In this document: piece by piece, positions 24,489-33,891 of the stretch
How the letters are laid out: each line of letters opens with the position of its first letter
Numbering within the stretch: the stretch's first letter is position 1
DNA from: Rhodocollybia butyracea
Lineage: Eukaryota; Basidiomycota; Agaricomycetes; Agaricales; Omphalotaceae
DNA: 64,000 nucleotides
NCBI GenBank assembly: GCA_015501585.1
Contig: JADNRY010000159.1
Location: 82,690-146,689, forward strand
Direction: 5' to 3'
Program-made: the position numbers and the translations under genes
Notes under the pieces: model-generated
What the model was told of the DNA's origin: nothing
The model's input: the letters and a program-made list of their open reading frames with translations, nothing else
Databases searched by the model: none

Positions 24489-24941
24489 GGCCCTGTTCGG
24501 GAACCCGATTTGCAAATGAGTTTCAAAAGGGTCGGGTTGAAAAGTGTCAAAATCTGTCACAGCTAAGATATTTTGATGGCCATCATATTCCCAGGTTGCT
24601 TTGGCGCTCAAGGGCTTCTTTAGCGCCAGTAGACTAGAGACTACATTTCTAAGTGCGTTATCTTACATTTTGAGTGAAAGTTGTACTGATTAGGTGTAGC
24701 TAGATATCAGAATGTATTTTATAATGTGTGCCTAGCAATAAACCTTCAACAAAGTCATAGGATGCAATATTTTGAACATTATCGGCAAATGCCATAGGAA
24801 AATCGTCATGAGAAAATTTCTGCTTGTTTCAGGCTGTCACCATATGGGTCATCTGGTGTGACAAAATTAAACTAGCCCTGCAACTCATCTCACGCCAAAT
24901 TAACTTCAACTCATTTGCAACTTGGGTTCCCGAACAGGGCC
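24489..24941. mobile_element. PIF/Harbinger-like MITE (453 bp), TTA TSD
   Basis: Ends are GGCCCTGTTCGGGAACCC and its complement, flanked by TTA at 24486-24488 and 24942-24944. The intact LTR shows the single-TTA empty site (CTCTCTTATTGC on this strand). A 3-bp TTA duplication and GGCC...-type ends fit PIF/Harbinger. I see no transposase. Confidence 0.85.
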
Positions 24942-25015
24942 TTATTGCATTGTATACCATGTACAAAATGTCAAAATGTACGGTTACATGCCTTAGGCCG
25001 ATTTTAGGCCTAATA

Positions 25016-27219
25016 GCGGGAGCAGGTGGAATAAGTGGAGTAGGTAGGTCGATGGCCGGGCTCATTTTGATGATGGGAGACAATGACAGCTCAGCGGCAG
25101 GAGCAGTGAACATAAGTGGAATAGGTGGATCAATGTCTGGACCCGTCTCGGAGATGGGAGTATGCATAATTAGAGGAACAAGAGGAATAAGCTAAAGAGA
25201 GTCTGTGTTAATCTGTGACTCAGCATCAGGAGAAGCAGACAATGAGAGTTCAGCAGTGAGAGCAGTTGGAATAGACAGATTGGGAGGTTCAATCTCTGGT
25301 CCCATTTCAGAGATATGAATCTGTGTAAGATAATGAGGGACTGATGGCTGGACTGGATCATTGGAGTCACTCTCCGACTCTAAAGGCGGATTGATGACCC
25401 ACCATGACGCAATCGTGATTGGTCCCAAAGACTTGTCAATCATCTCCATAGCCTTTTGATTGCGCAGCTTGTTGCACAGCTGATAAAGACCAGATACAGA
25501 GGCAAATTCACCTATTTTGCTATGCCATACATCAGTTGGTAAGCTCTGAAGGTATTCAAGGGCCTCTGGAATCAGTTTCCAGTAAGAAAGGAGTGTTGGT
25601 GTGACAGAACGTTTAGGTTGTGGTAGATTTGATTCAACAACTGCAACTTTGATCTCACCTTTGTTATTACCTTCAGGGTTCACCCAGTCGGTGTTGTCAG
25701 TCCCAGACTGGTCCTGAATATTGCAAGTTTTCGGCTTGGGCTTGGGCTTAGGCCTATCCGGGGTGGCAGTTGCATCAAGTGCTGTGGATTTTGTGGGTAC
25801 AGAACCCTTGGTGGGTCTGGGTTTTTGGGTCTTCTTCGGCTTCTTTGGTGGTGGGAGAGGTTGGTCATGGGGTAATTGAATCATTTCAGCATCAGGAAAA
25901 GGCATATAAACTCAAGGCAACTTGAGCAAAGGTTGAACCATTTTGTTTGGCTCAAGTCAATGTAAGCTGACTTGAGCTGACTTGAGTTGACTTGGAGCCA
26001 ACTTGGGACAACCTCACAAACTTCACCAATCCCAAGTTTATGAAGTTGCTCCCAAGTTGGCCTAAGTTGGCCCAAGTAAGCTTAAGTTGACTTGAGCCAA
26101 ACAAAATGGTTCAACCTTTGCTCAAGTTGCCTTGAGTTCATATGCCTTTTCCTGATGAGGATTATTAAGAGGGTGAACAATGGGTGGGTGAGTCAAAGAG
26201 TCAGAAGGTTGGCCAGTTGCTGGTCCCATTTGAGCTACTTGAGGGTTGTCTAGGCAAAAAGAGCATGATGTGGATATGTAATTATATACGAAATATCAGT
26301 GTACCTCTGCCCGCATCAACAAAGAGAAGAAAATTATTGACAACGTCTTTAACAAATGATTGTTCATTCCAATTTTCAAACTTTTTTCCTTCAACAGTGC
26401 CAGAGCTAACACTACAAAGAAAATGAGCATACATTTTCAAAGGTCAGACTGGACAGACTAACATCATAAGATCAAAATCTCCGGCATCACCTGGACCACC
26501 AGCTAACAGTGCAACGGAAGGTCCTGTGTGTGCACAAATTGCATCCAGCATGGGCTGCAGAAACATGACCAAGTTCTCTCCACATCTGAAGAAGAAATGA
26601 GATGAGCATTAGGAAGAGGGGTTGATTGAATGAGATCTCGTACAGCTTTTTGGTTGCCGCATCAAGCTGTCCTACTGTCCTGAGTGAAAATCCCCTTTGT
26701 GATATGAGTTTCTTGAAGGTAGCATGTCACATTGAAAAATCTTCTGAGTTCTGATTGGAACTGGCAGCTTTAACCTTATCATCCTTGGCATCAAACAGTT
26801 TCTTTGTGACTGTGCACATGAGGTTCATTCGTTCCTTGTAGTCAGGTTGGCTGTGCTCAGTTTCATTGTTGAATGCCTCCCGGAACTGCTCCTTGTGATC
26901 TTCTACCTGGAGAAGCCAGCTGGGGTGGTGAAGCGGACAGGATACTGGGAGCAGACAGTGTTTCAGTAGTGCGAGGAGAATTTTGCTGGACAATAGGAGA
27001 AAAGCTGGACATATGTACAGGCAGAGTGATGCATATGGAGGGGGGTAATTCTGAAGAGGGCAATGGAGAAATAGGAGTAGGTGGGTTACCTGTAGAAGTG
27101 CATGGGTATGCAATGCAGGATAAGGCAGTAGTGTCCCCAGAGGCAATAGCACTACTAGCACCCATTTTTGGTAGGGGAATGTATGAGCGCAATGAAAAGA
27201 AGTAGCAATTTGTCAGCAT
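25016..27219 (-). pseudogene. Hypothetical basidiomycete gene, broken by a MITE
   Basis: Read on the minus strand: a Ser/Pro-rich N-terminus (27219-26866), a segment EHSQPDYKERMNLMCTVTKK (about 26855-26795), LDAICAHTGPSVALLAGGPG (about 26555-26495), GKKFENWNEQSFVKDVVNNF (about 26400-26340), then VHPLNNP... and EMIQLPHDQPLPPPKK on either side of a 268-bp MITE. After this comes a Lys/Pro-rich linker and a C-terminal Ser/Pro repeat (HISEMGPEIEPP, 25320-25200, and a second version at 25165-25016). The fold resembles a repeated, uncharacterised basidiomycete family often next to transposons, but I cannot assign a function. The MITE introduces stop codons. Confidence 0.5.
25890..26157. mobile_element. 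Foldback MITE (268 bp), CATCAGGAAAAGGC ends
   Basis: Long arms of CAAGTTGACTTGAG-type sequence fold back on each other almost over the whole length. It is flanked by AG at 25888-25889 and 26158-26159. It sits inside an exon of the hypothetical minus-strand gene. Confidence 0.85.
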
Positions 27220-27329
27220 ATTATCTGGTGAAATATATAAAATAAGCCTTTATGGGTGTGCACCATCCGGTCACTTCCACCATACCGCCACATTGGGAAA
27301 CTGTAGACACTGATTTGACTAATATTTGC

Positions 27330-27452
27330 ATCCAGGATGTCTCCCCTGTTTTAATGCATTAAACACAGACTACCTGACTAGTTATATAAATACCCGGTTT
27401 TGATGCATTAAGTGTGTGTAGGCGGCTGTAGTACCCACACAGTATCATAGTA
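27330..27452. repeat. Satellite fragment (TTTTAATGCATTAA units)
   Basis: Two units with GTTTTAATGCATTAA and GTTTTGATGCATTAAGTG...GTAGGCGG match the array at 39590-40930. The array is cut here by the CACTA-like element. Confidence 0.65.
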
Positions 27453-27469
27453 TACACTACGGGAAGGGA

Positions 27470-27735
27470 AGTCAGTAATCCTTACTGACTAAGACAGTAA
27501 TTCTGTAAAAATACAGTAATCTTTACTGTCTTTTGTAGGACAGTTGTATGTACTGTCTATGAAGACAGTTATACCTACTGTCCTTTTGTGGGGCAGTAAT
27601 ATGTACTGTCCATATTTTTATGGCCAGGCATAATAACTGTCTCATATTTTAAGGTCAGTTATATGGACTGACCGTAGAATATGGTCAGTTATTGTAACTG
27701 TCAGTATCCTAATATCAGTTTTACTGAGCATACTT
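27470..27735. repeat. Left subterminal repeat array of the CACTA-like element
   Basis: About fifteen copies of (A/G)CAGTNAT(N)TNACTGTC in alternating orientation. Confidence 0.7.
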
Positions 27736-27811
27736 AGACCTCTACTAGCATGCAACAAGCACCTAAAAATGCCAACTAAAATATAGGACAGAGTGTGAGT
27801 GGAATAATATC

Positions 27812-28000
27812 CATCTGCAAAACCTGGGATGAGCTTTGGCTGCTCTGGAGCACTCTGGAGTGCTCCAAAGCTGTCAAAGCTGTCAAAGCAACCCAGAGCA
27901 CTTCAGAGTGCTCTACAGCAAGTACCCTTGCTCTGAGATGCTTTGGACTGAATAGCGACTGAATACAACTGCTTTGATCAAAACCCAGGTTTTGCAGATG
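27812..28000. mobile_element. Small MITE (189 bp), CATCTGCAAAACCTGGG ends
   Basis: Perfect 17-bp terminal inverted repeats whose first bases resemble the CATCAG(C/G)AAAA MITEs. The interior contains GGAGCACTCTGGAGTGCTCC palindromes. Flanking dinucleotides (TC and AG) do not match, so the target duplication is not confirmed. Confidence 0.6.
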
Positions 28001-28633
28001 AGTCCAGTTCAGCCAATAACTTGATAACATATGGAAAGTGACGGGTCCACAGATTGAACCACATACCTGTTATATTAGATAATAGGGGATTTGCCTAAGC
28101 TTGGCCTGGTGCGTGGATGGGAAAAAGGCGGCGGTACAAGATGGAGCGATCAATGTATACAGGTTAATTTTTGGAAGGGTGGATGGGAAATGAAAATTGG
28201 GACGCAATAAGCAGAGTTCACTTCGATCAGCCATCATTGCCGCTTCATAATCTTATCCTTAGGACACTTTGCGGATCTTATCATGGAAAATCTCAAAAAG
28301 AAATTGACAATTTCTATCAATTTCACCAGCCAAAGTGCCGAGAGAAGTTGGAAATCGGGTTCAGCTTAGAGCCAGCATGGTAATTTCAGAACTCGAACGG
28401 CATTTTAGACTACAAAATGATACGACAAGGTGTGGCAAAAGAGCTAGACTGTAGCTCGGCTCAAACTTATCGATTTTGAATAGTGGCACAGCCACATTTG
28501 ATATGACATCATTAACTTTTTGACAGACGCGTCGCGTCTCTCTGACTACTACCACCATGTTCCGCCTTCTTCTACAGGTAAAAAACTGCCTCTATCTCAT
28601 CCTGGCCCTTCGTTATCTACGTGTTGACAGTAA

Positions 28634-30252
28634 TGTTGGATATTTATCCTGGGCTGCTCAATCGAGGCTGTGGATAAACACATATATACAAATGATGTGT
28701 AACTACAACCCTTGATAACAATCTAATAGTAGTCTTGAACCGCCATCTCAGAGCCATCTCAGAGCCATCTAAGAGTCTAGGAGTCTTTATTAACCAACAG
28801 GTTATGGGCCCCGTGTCCACACTATACATCTAGGAGTTTTATTCATCATCTAGGAGCTTTACTTTTCACCCAATCACTCAATCTCACTCATTTCATCATC
28901 CCATCCCCAATCCCTTTTCAACGACTCATATTCATTCACTATGGCCACACTTTCAGCTCTTCTTAATCTTGGAAGGAACATTCCCCTACTTTCCACTACA
29001 AATGCTGATGACTGGAGCAACTGGAAAGAGGATGTTCTGCAAATGGTGCTTAGTGCAGATGGTCAGAGCGCCAAGATTGCCACAGGGTTGACTTCACGTC
29101 CATCAGAGGCTGCTGATGCCAAGGAATGGGATCGACTCAACTCACAGGCTGCGTCCATCATTAAATCCCTCACTAATCGAGACTGCCGAAACATCTACAA
29201 GGATAAGACAAATGCTTCCGAAATCTGGAGTGCACTTGTCTCCTATTTTGAAAAATCATCATTTTCCTCACGTTCAGCTACACGTGCTGCCTATCACCGC
29301 ATTACGCATGATCCGCTTAAACCAACCAAAGTCTATCTTGATGCTTTGGATGATATGCGTGCTCGTCTTCAGGCACTACTCCCTTCTGGTGAAACAATCT
29401 CTGATAGTTATCACAAGGATATCATGCTCCAGAACCTTCATTCATCATTCGAGGCCTGGAAAACATCTCTTCTTGCCCAACCTACTGGCGAGCCCAATCT
29501 TAAAACCTGCCGCACTGTTCTTGAGAGTGCTATGGTTTCATTTGACCCTGAGAAGAGAGCCGATGAAATTTTAGATGGGATTAATAACCCGTCTGAACCA
29601 TCCTCCCGTGTAGAGGCTGCTCATGCTTATGCTACAGCTTTCCGAAAGGGAAGTAAAGGAGGAAGTCGGAATGGATCTGGTACTAGGGAAAGTTTTAGTG
29701 GTAGAGGGGGAGGAAGAGGGGGAGCTTCCAATGGAAGCGGCCATGAAGATGGACAAGGATTTATAGACAGTCGCGGAAATCGCTGGTGCGATATGTCTAT
29801 GGATGGCTGTCACCGTTGTGGAGGTATGTCGCACAAGGCTTCTAACTGTGTCAAGGACATGCCAGAGGAAGTCAAGCACTGGTGTCTTAACCGCACATAT
29901 GACACTGCGCACATCACTCACAATCCTCCCAATAACATCTCTTCACATTTCATTGCTCCTATTGATACTTATGGTTTTTCTGCTCATCCTACTTGTCCAC
30001 CCTTTGAAGAGGAGGAGTATATTGATTTTCATGCTTGATTATATTTATAGCTTAGGGGGAGCTCTCTTTGTTTCGCAGAGGGGGAGTGTTGGATATTTAT
30101 CCTGGGCTGCTCAATCGAGGCTGTGGATAAACACATATATACAAATGATGTGTAACTACAACCCTTGATAACAATCTAATAGTAGTCTTGAACCGCCATC
30201 TCAGAGCCATCTCAGAGCCATCTAAGAGTCTAGGAGTCTTTATTAACCAACA
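28634..30252 (+). mobile_element. Gag-only Ty1/Copia element (1619 bp), identical LTRs
   Basis: Two 166-bp LTRs (28634-28799 and 30087-30252), TGTTGG...CCAACA, are identical by eye and flanked by AGTAA at 28629-28633 and 30253-30257. One intact gag frame fills the interior. Its stop is only about 48 bp before the 3' LTR, which is preceded by GAGGGGGAG (polypurine tract). There is no pol at all. The identical LTRs point to very recent movement, necessarily helped by another element's enzymes. Confidence 0.95.
28941..30038 (+). CDS. gag: Copia-type Gag polyprotein (UBN2-like) with CCHC zinc knuckle
   Basis: A 365-residue intact frame. The N-terminal two thirds are the helical Copia gag region (LTNRDCRNIYKDKTNASEIW, about residues 76-95; DALDDMRARLQALLP, about 132-146). 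A Gly/Arg/Ser-rich RNA-binding linker covers residues 235-268. A zinc knuckle follows, CHRCGGMSHKASNC (C-x2-C-x4-H-x4-C), near residue 290. Gag packages the RNA and forms the particle. There is no protease, integrase or reverse transcriptase after it, and no frameshift site leading into one. The frame is free of the stops that damage most neighbours, which supports recent or ongoing function. Confidence 0.92.
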   Translation: MATLSALLNLGRNIPLLSTTNADDWSNWKEDVLQMVLSADGQSAKIATGLTSRPSEAADAKEWDRLNSQAASIIKSLTNRDCRNIYKDKTNASEIWSALVSYFEKSSFSSRSATRAAYHRITHDPLKPTKVYLDALDDMRARLQALLPSGETISDSYHKDIMLQNLHSSFEAWKTSLLAQPTGEPNLKTCRTVLESAMVSFDPEKRADEILDGINNPSEPSSRVEAAHAYATAFRKGSKGGSRNGSGTRESFSGRGGGRGGASNGSGHEDGQGFIDSRGNRWCDMSMDGCHRCGGMSHKASNCVKDMPEEVKHWCLNRTYDTAHITHNPPNNISSHFIAPIDTYGFSAHPTCPPFEEEEYIDFHA

Positions 30253-30262
30253 AGTAATTCCA

Positions 30263-30420
30263 CCTATCTGACATGATTTGGCTTCTATACGGGCCCTTCT
30301 TGGCGAAATCAAAAAAGTTGGCTTTTAAGGATCTTTTCAGCAATTGGGGTCAGGTGAAGAGGCTGATGCCAGGTGTTATGAATGCTGAGAGGTCCTGCAT
30401 CAGCATTTCTCCACGATTGT
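30263..30420 (+). pseudogene. Possible coding remnant split by the Copia element
   Basis: DMIWLLYGPFLAKSKKLAF...LMPGVMNAERSCIS reads as a protein-like stretch directly right of the Copia insertion and ends in a stop near 30420. The other half is not identifiable. Family unknown. Confidence 0.3.
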
Positions 30421-30424
30421 GATC

Positions 30425-31960
30425 CGGTATAATTGGCATCAATACATGCCAATCACGCCTCTTTATACAAATTTTGGGAAGTATAATCAGGTATGTATAG
30501 ACCCCGAGTGCATAATAGAAATACCCAATTATACATGATTATAGATGTTTATGCTCTCGATTCTCATCTGATTATACCTTGCTTTATACCCAGTAATACC
30601 AGATTATACAAGATTATACATCCCCATTATACACATTAATACACGGTTATACACCCAGTTTTTAGCTCAGTTGCTCATTACACAGCTGAAAAACTAGCAA
30701 AAACATTGTTATTACTTCAATATATTACAACTACATATACATAGTACAATATAGGCTAAAAAAATGTTACTACTGTTATGACCACACAAGACAAGCAGCG
30801 TCGCGTTGCGCAGAAAGCAAAACATCACTAGATACCAATCGGCGCATCAGTAAAACGTTATCACAAATGGGAAAAAGACTGACCTTGTAAGCCCCAGAGA
30901 ATCGTTGCTATGTACAAAGACATCAAGTTAGTAAATATCGTCGAACTGATATGAAGTGATAAACCTAAACTCGAAGCCTGGCGAAAATCAAAAAATGGTC
31001 TGAGAGCCTGTGGACATGAAAATGGAGGCGGCCTGCAAAGGAAAGATGCCTGTGCAAGTACTCAACACTCTGTGAATAGTCAGTACATATTCGAGTCTGG
31101 CTGGGAATCGACTTGCCTAGATTTATGGGAGGAGGTGGGGCTGGCGTCAATGCTTTTCCGAACTTTGAAATGTATAGCTGTATGGTTGGTAGCAGTACAA
31201 AACAACGAGGACCAGAAAAAACAATAGTAAGTACTAATTGGCTAAAGAAAAAGAGACATGCACCACAATAACACCAAGATCCAAGTCCTAGTGCACCTCT
31301 CCGAAAATCACTTAAAGAAGGCAAATTCTCGATAGGCAATTAAAAAACGCAGCAGCCCAAGCTGGAGGACTAACTGTAGGCCGCAAGTAGCAACAAGAGC
31401 GAGGATAAAATTTTAACATCCGAGGAAAAGAAAGATTAGAGATGGTTTGAGTTTTTAAAATTGAAAACGGCGCTGACGTCAAATCATGAAACGATCATGT
31501 GGTACTATACAGCCGTCGGAGTTTCAATGGACTTAGCTGTTCCGCATTGGACTTCAGGCGCTGTCAAGGCCGTTGTCCAACTTCATGTAAAGTTCCGCTA
31601 TCTTGCTGCTGGAGCTCTGAATAACTGAGGGATGTCATGACTAAGATACTATGCCTGAGGCTGAGGCACGATACCTGTGTGCTCAGTACAATGTCAGTGT
31701 GTACCACCACTGTCACGGTACTACTACATATAAGTACTACAATTTGACTACAATGTACTAACGTCTCATTGGGTTAACATTATAATTTATTGAGAGTAAG
31801 TATAATGAGGCATAATCATGCATAATTGGACATAATTGGCGCGTATCATCACTGTATCATCGCGTATAATCATTATACCCTGGGTATAATTCACGAAATC
31901 TCAGGGTTGCATGATTGAGTATAAATCAGCGTTTTGATTACAATGGATATGCAATTATAC
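30425..31960. repeat. Possible TIR element rich in TATAATC motifs
   Basis: GGTATAATTGGCA at 30425 is inverted relative to TGCAATTATACC near 31960. Both flanks (30425-30660 and 31795-31950) carry many TATAATCA/TATACAAGATTATAC motifs in both orientations. No target duplication could be verified. The middle has no recognisable gene. Confidence 0.4.
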
Positions 31961-32225
31961 CATTTACATTTGTGGAGAATTGTTGATGTGGGCCTTGCAT
32001 AGGTGACTTTCTCTCTCTGATTCCGTGTTTAAACTTGTCAGTTTTCTCCAGGTTTACATTTGGTTGTGTTCTTCTATCAGTGGCACTACGCTTATGCTAC
32101 ACTCATGTCTAACGGGCCTTTATCTACCTGTTCCGCTAGCTCTCAGAGGATATCACCATAAGCTCTCATCACACAATTTCTTTTCATTTCTGGAAGCCTG
32201 CCCATTGAACAGGCTACACACGACC

Positions 32226-32921
32226 CCGCTCTGACTCCTTGTATACAATCTTATCTTGCCATTTCCTAAAACACCAGACCTGCCATTTCACCGGCTCCTT
32301 TGATATCTTCTGTCTCAAGTCAAAGTTTAGGGTGTTCTCAATTGCTTTCCTTGTATACTCAATACCATGGTCTCTGGCGGGCATTAATCTCTTATGTGCG
32401 CCTTTCATCAGCGTGCAGACTACCTACTTTTGATAAGTTGGCCTTTCTCTGTCTCAATGGTTTTCTGACTTTCTTTTAGGTCACTTTGACTTCGAAACAT
32501 GTACATGGTATCCATTTTTCAGAGCGCAAGGCGATTGACGAAAGCTTTATTTCAGGATTCTGATGGCCCTCCCGATAGTCGATTGTCAACTCCCACTTTG
32601 CGAACCCTTTTGGAGGATAAAAGCTGGTATCATCTATAGATCAATACCCTCGTTCACAATAACTGTTGACTCGCTGTGAAGATCAAGCTGTTTAATGGTG
32701 CAGTACTTCACATTCTCACCTCCAGGTATGAATCACCTTCTCAAGAATAGCATGTCAAAGCTGAACTTTGTAGTTATACCAATATTCTCAAATCTTTTCA
32801 TTGTTGTTTCTACATTGTCCATGTGCATTGCATGGATCCCGGGAACAACACTCCAATTGAGTAAATCTCAATGATATGCTTCCATTACCTGATTACCCAA
32901 TATTTCCTTCTCTAAAACCAT
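32226..32921 (-). pseudogene. Unrecognised protein-coding remnant
   Basis: On the minus strand several frames with protein-like composition follow each other: MVLEKEILGNQVMEAYH (ATG at 32921), then a stop, LNWSVVPGIHAMHMDNVETT, ENVKYCTIKQLDLHSEST, FYPPKGFAKWELTIDYREGH and finally IEYTRKAIENTLNFDLRQKI to a stop at 32226. It lies inside the CACTA-like element, so it could be a captured host gene or the remains of an element protein. I cannot assign a domain. Confidence 0.4.
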
Positions 32922-33069
32922 TTTGTAGGGGTTTCGCGATGTACTAGTCAATCTCGGTAATAGGTGAGCCATTTCTCCCTTTATACATCGTGGGATAACA
33001 ACTGGGATGAGAGCGTTTGGCCGGTTGAGGTCTCTGCTTTGCGAGAATAGATAGTAGTACTAGTAGGCC

Positions 33070-33400
33070 TATGTATAGTATTTGATACATTCAATATAAC
33101 TGTATTTTTGTAGACAGTTGATATAACTGCCCTTGTGCATTAGATATGACTGTCCTGACACAGTCAAGGCTACTGCCTAAGACAGTTATGACTACTGCCC
33201 TGGGACAGTAATGGCTACTGTCTAGACAGTAAGGATTACTGTCAAAAGACAGTTCTTGGGAATGCAGTCAGGAATCCTTACTGTCTTTGCCAGTAATCTT
33301 GGCTGTCTGAGACAGTAATACTGCCTGTCTAGACAGTACTATTTGATGTCTTGTACAGTCAGATTTAATGTCTTTTAGGTGGTTATACTACTGTCTTCCC
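33070..33400. repeat. Right subterminal repeat array of the CACTA-like element
   Basis: Repeated GACAGTNATGNCTACTGNC motifs in both orientations, the mirror of the array at 27470-27735. Confidence 0.7.
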
Positions 33401-33413
33401 TTCCAGCAGTGTA

Positions 33414-33589
33414 TAGTAGTTATGTTTGTTTTAGCCAAAGTAGTCACCTGGTACCACTTCTAAGCAATGTAACTACTACTTACACTGCTTGGATGTTGAT
33501 GTATTCAAAAGGGAGTTTTATTGTAAGCAGGGAATGCGTAGGCGAAGATCACTTACATATATTGACTTTTAGGATTTAACACGTTAAAT
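33414..33589. repeat. Satellite remnant between the two large DNA elements
   Basis: The right part (ATATTGACTTTTAGGATTTAACACGTTAAAT, given here in pieces: ATATTGACTTTTAGGATTTA, then ACACGTTAAAT) resembles the array unit ATATTGACTTTGAGGGTTTT...AATGCATTA. Its last 9 bp are the duplicated target of the element that starts at 33590. Confidence 0.45.
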
Positions 33590-33853
33590 TAGGCCTGTTA
33601 CAGTCCCCTCTATGAGGTTGACAGCTTAAGCGAGAAACCTCGATAGAGGGGCCTGGAAACCGGCTCCGGACCGTAGCACAGACTTTTAAACAGCTTTGAC
33701 CGATCCTTAATTAGCTTAACCTCGATTTGGGCAAAGCGGATGGGAATTTTTGAATGTATTGAAACCGTTCCGTGAATTCCGTTCAGCGTTATTTTCTTCC
33801 GTCTCGCTCAGCTTGTCCAGCATTTTCGACGTGTCGCGCGCGCAACAACGCGT
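33590..33853 (+). repeat. Left 264-bp terminal inverted repeat
   Basis: Pairs with 39278-39542. The only clear differences are one A/G near base 33 and one extra C in the CGCGCGC run near the inner end. Such similarity implies recent transposition or gene conversion between ends. Confidence 0.95.
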
Positions 33854-33891
33854 CAATAAGAATATAAATCGTTTTTCAACACTACAACCAA

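Larger units (their letters stand above)
23573..25015 (-). mobile_element. LTR-A fragment, old copy on the minus strand
   Basis: The 5' end (TATTAGGCCTAAAATCGGCC read on the minus strand) is at 25015. The match to the intact LTR continues to 23573 and then stops, so only about the first 850 bp of the LTR remain. Two MITEs are inserted in it (24075-24203 and 24489-24941). The intact LTR gives the empty-site sequence for both. CpG sites are largely changed to TG/CA. Confidence 0.87.
27455..33411. mobile_element. Large CACTA-like element (5957 bp), decayed or non-autonomous
   Basis: Ends are inverted over about 25 bp with four or five mismatches: CACTACGGGAAGGGAAG on the left, and CACTGCTGGAAGGGAAG on the complement of the right. 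They are flanked by TA on both sides (27453-27454, 33412-33413). Each end is followed inward by 250-330 bp of short ACAGTAAT/ATTACTGT-type repeats in both orientations, the usual subterminal design of CACTA elements. I see no CACTA transposase. The interior holds a gag-only Copia element, a small MITE and unassigned coding remnants. Confidence 0.65.
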
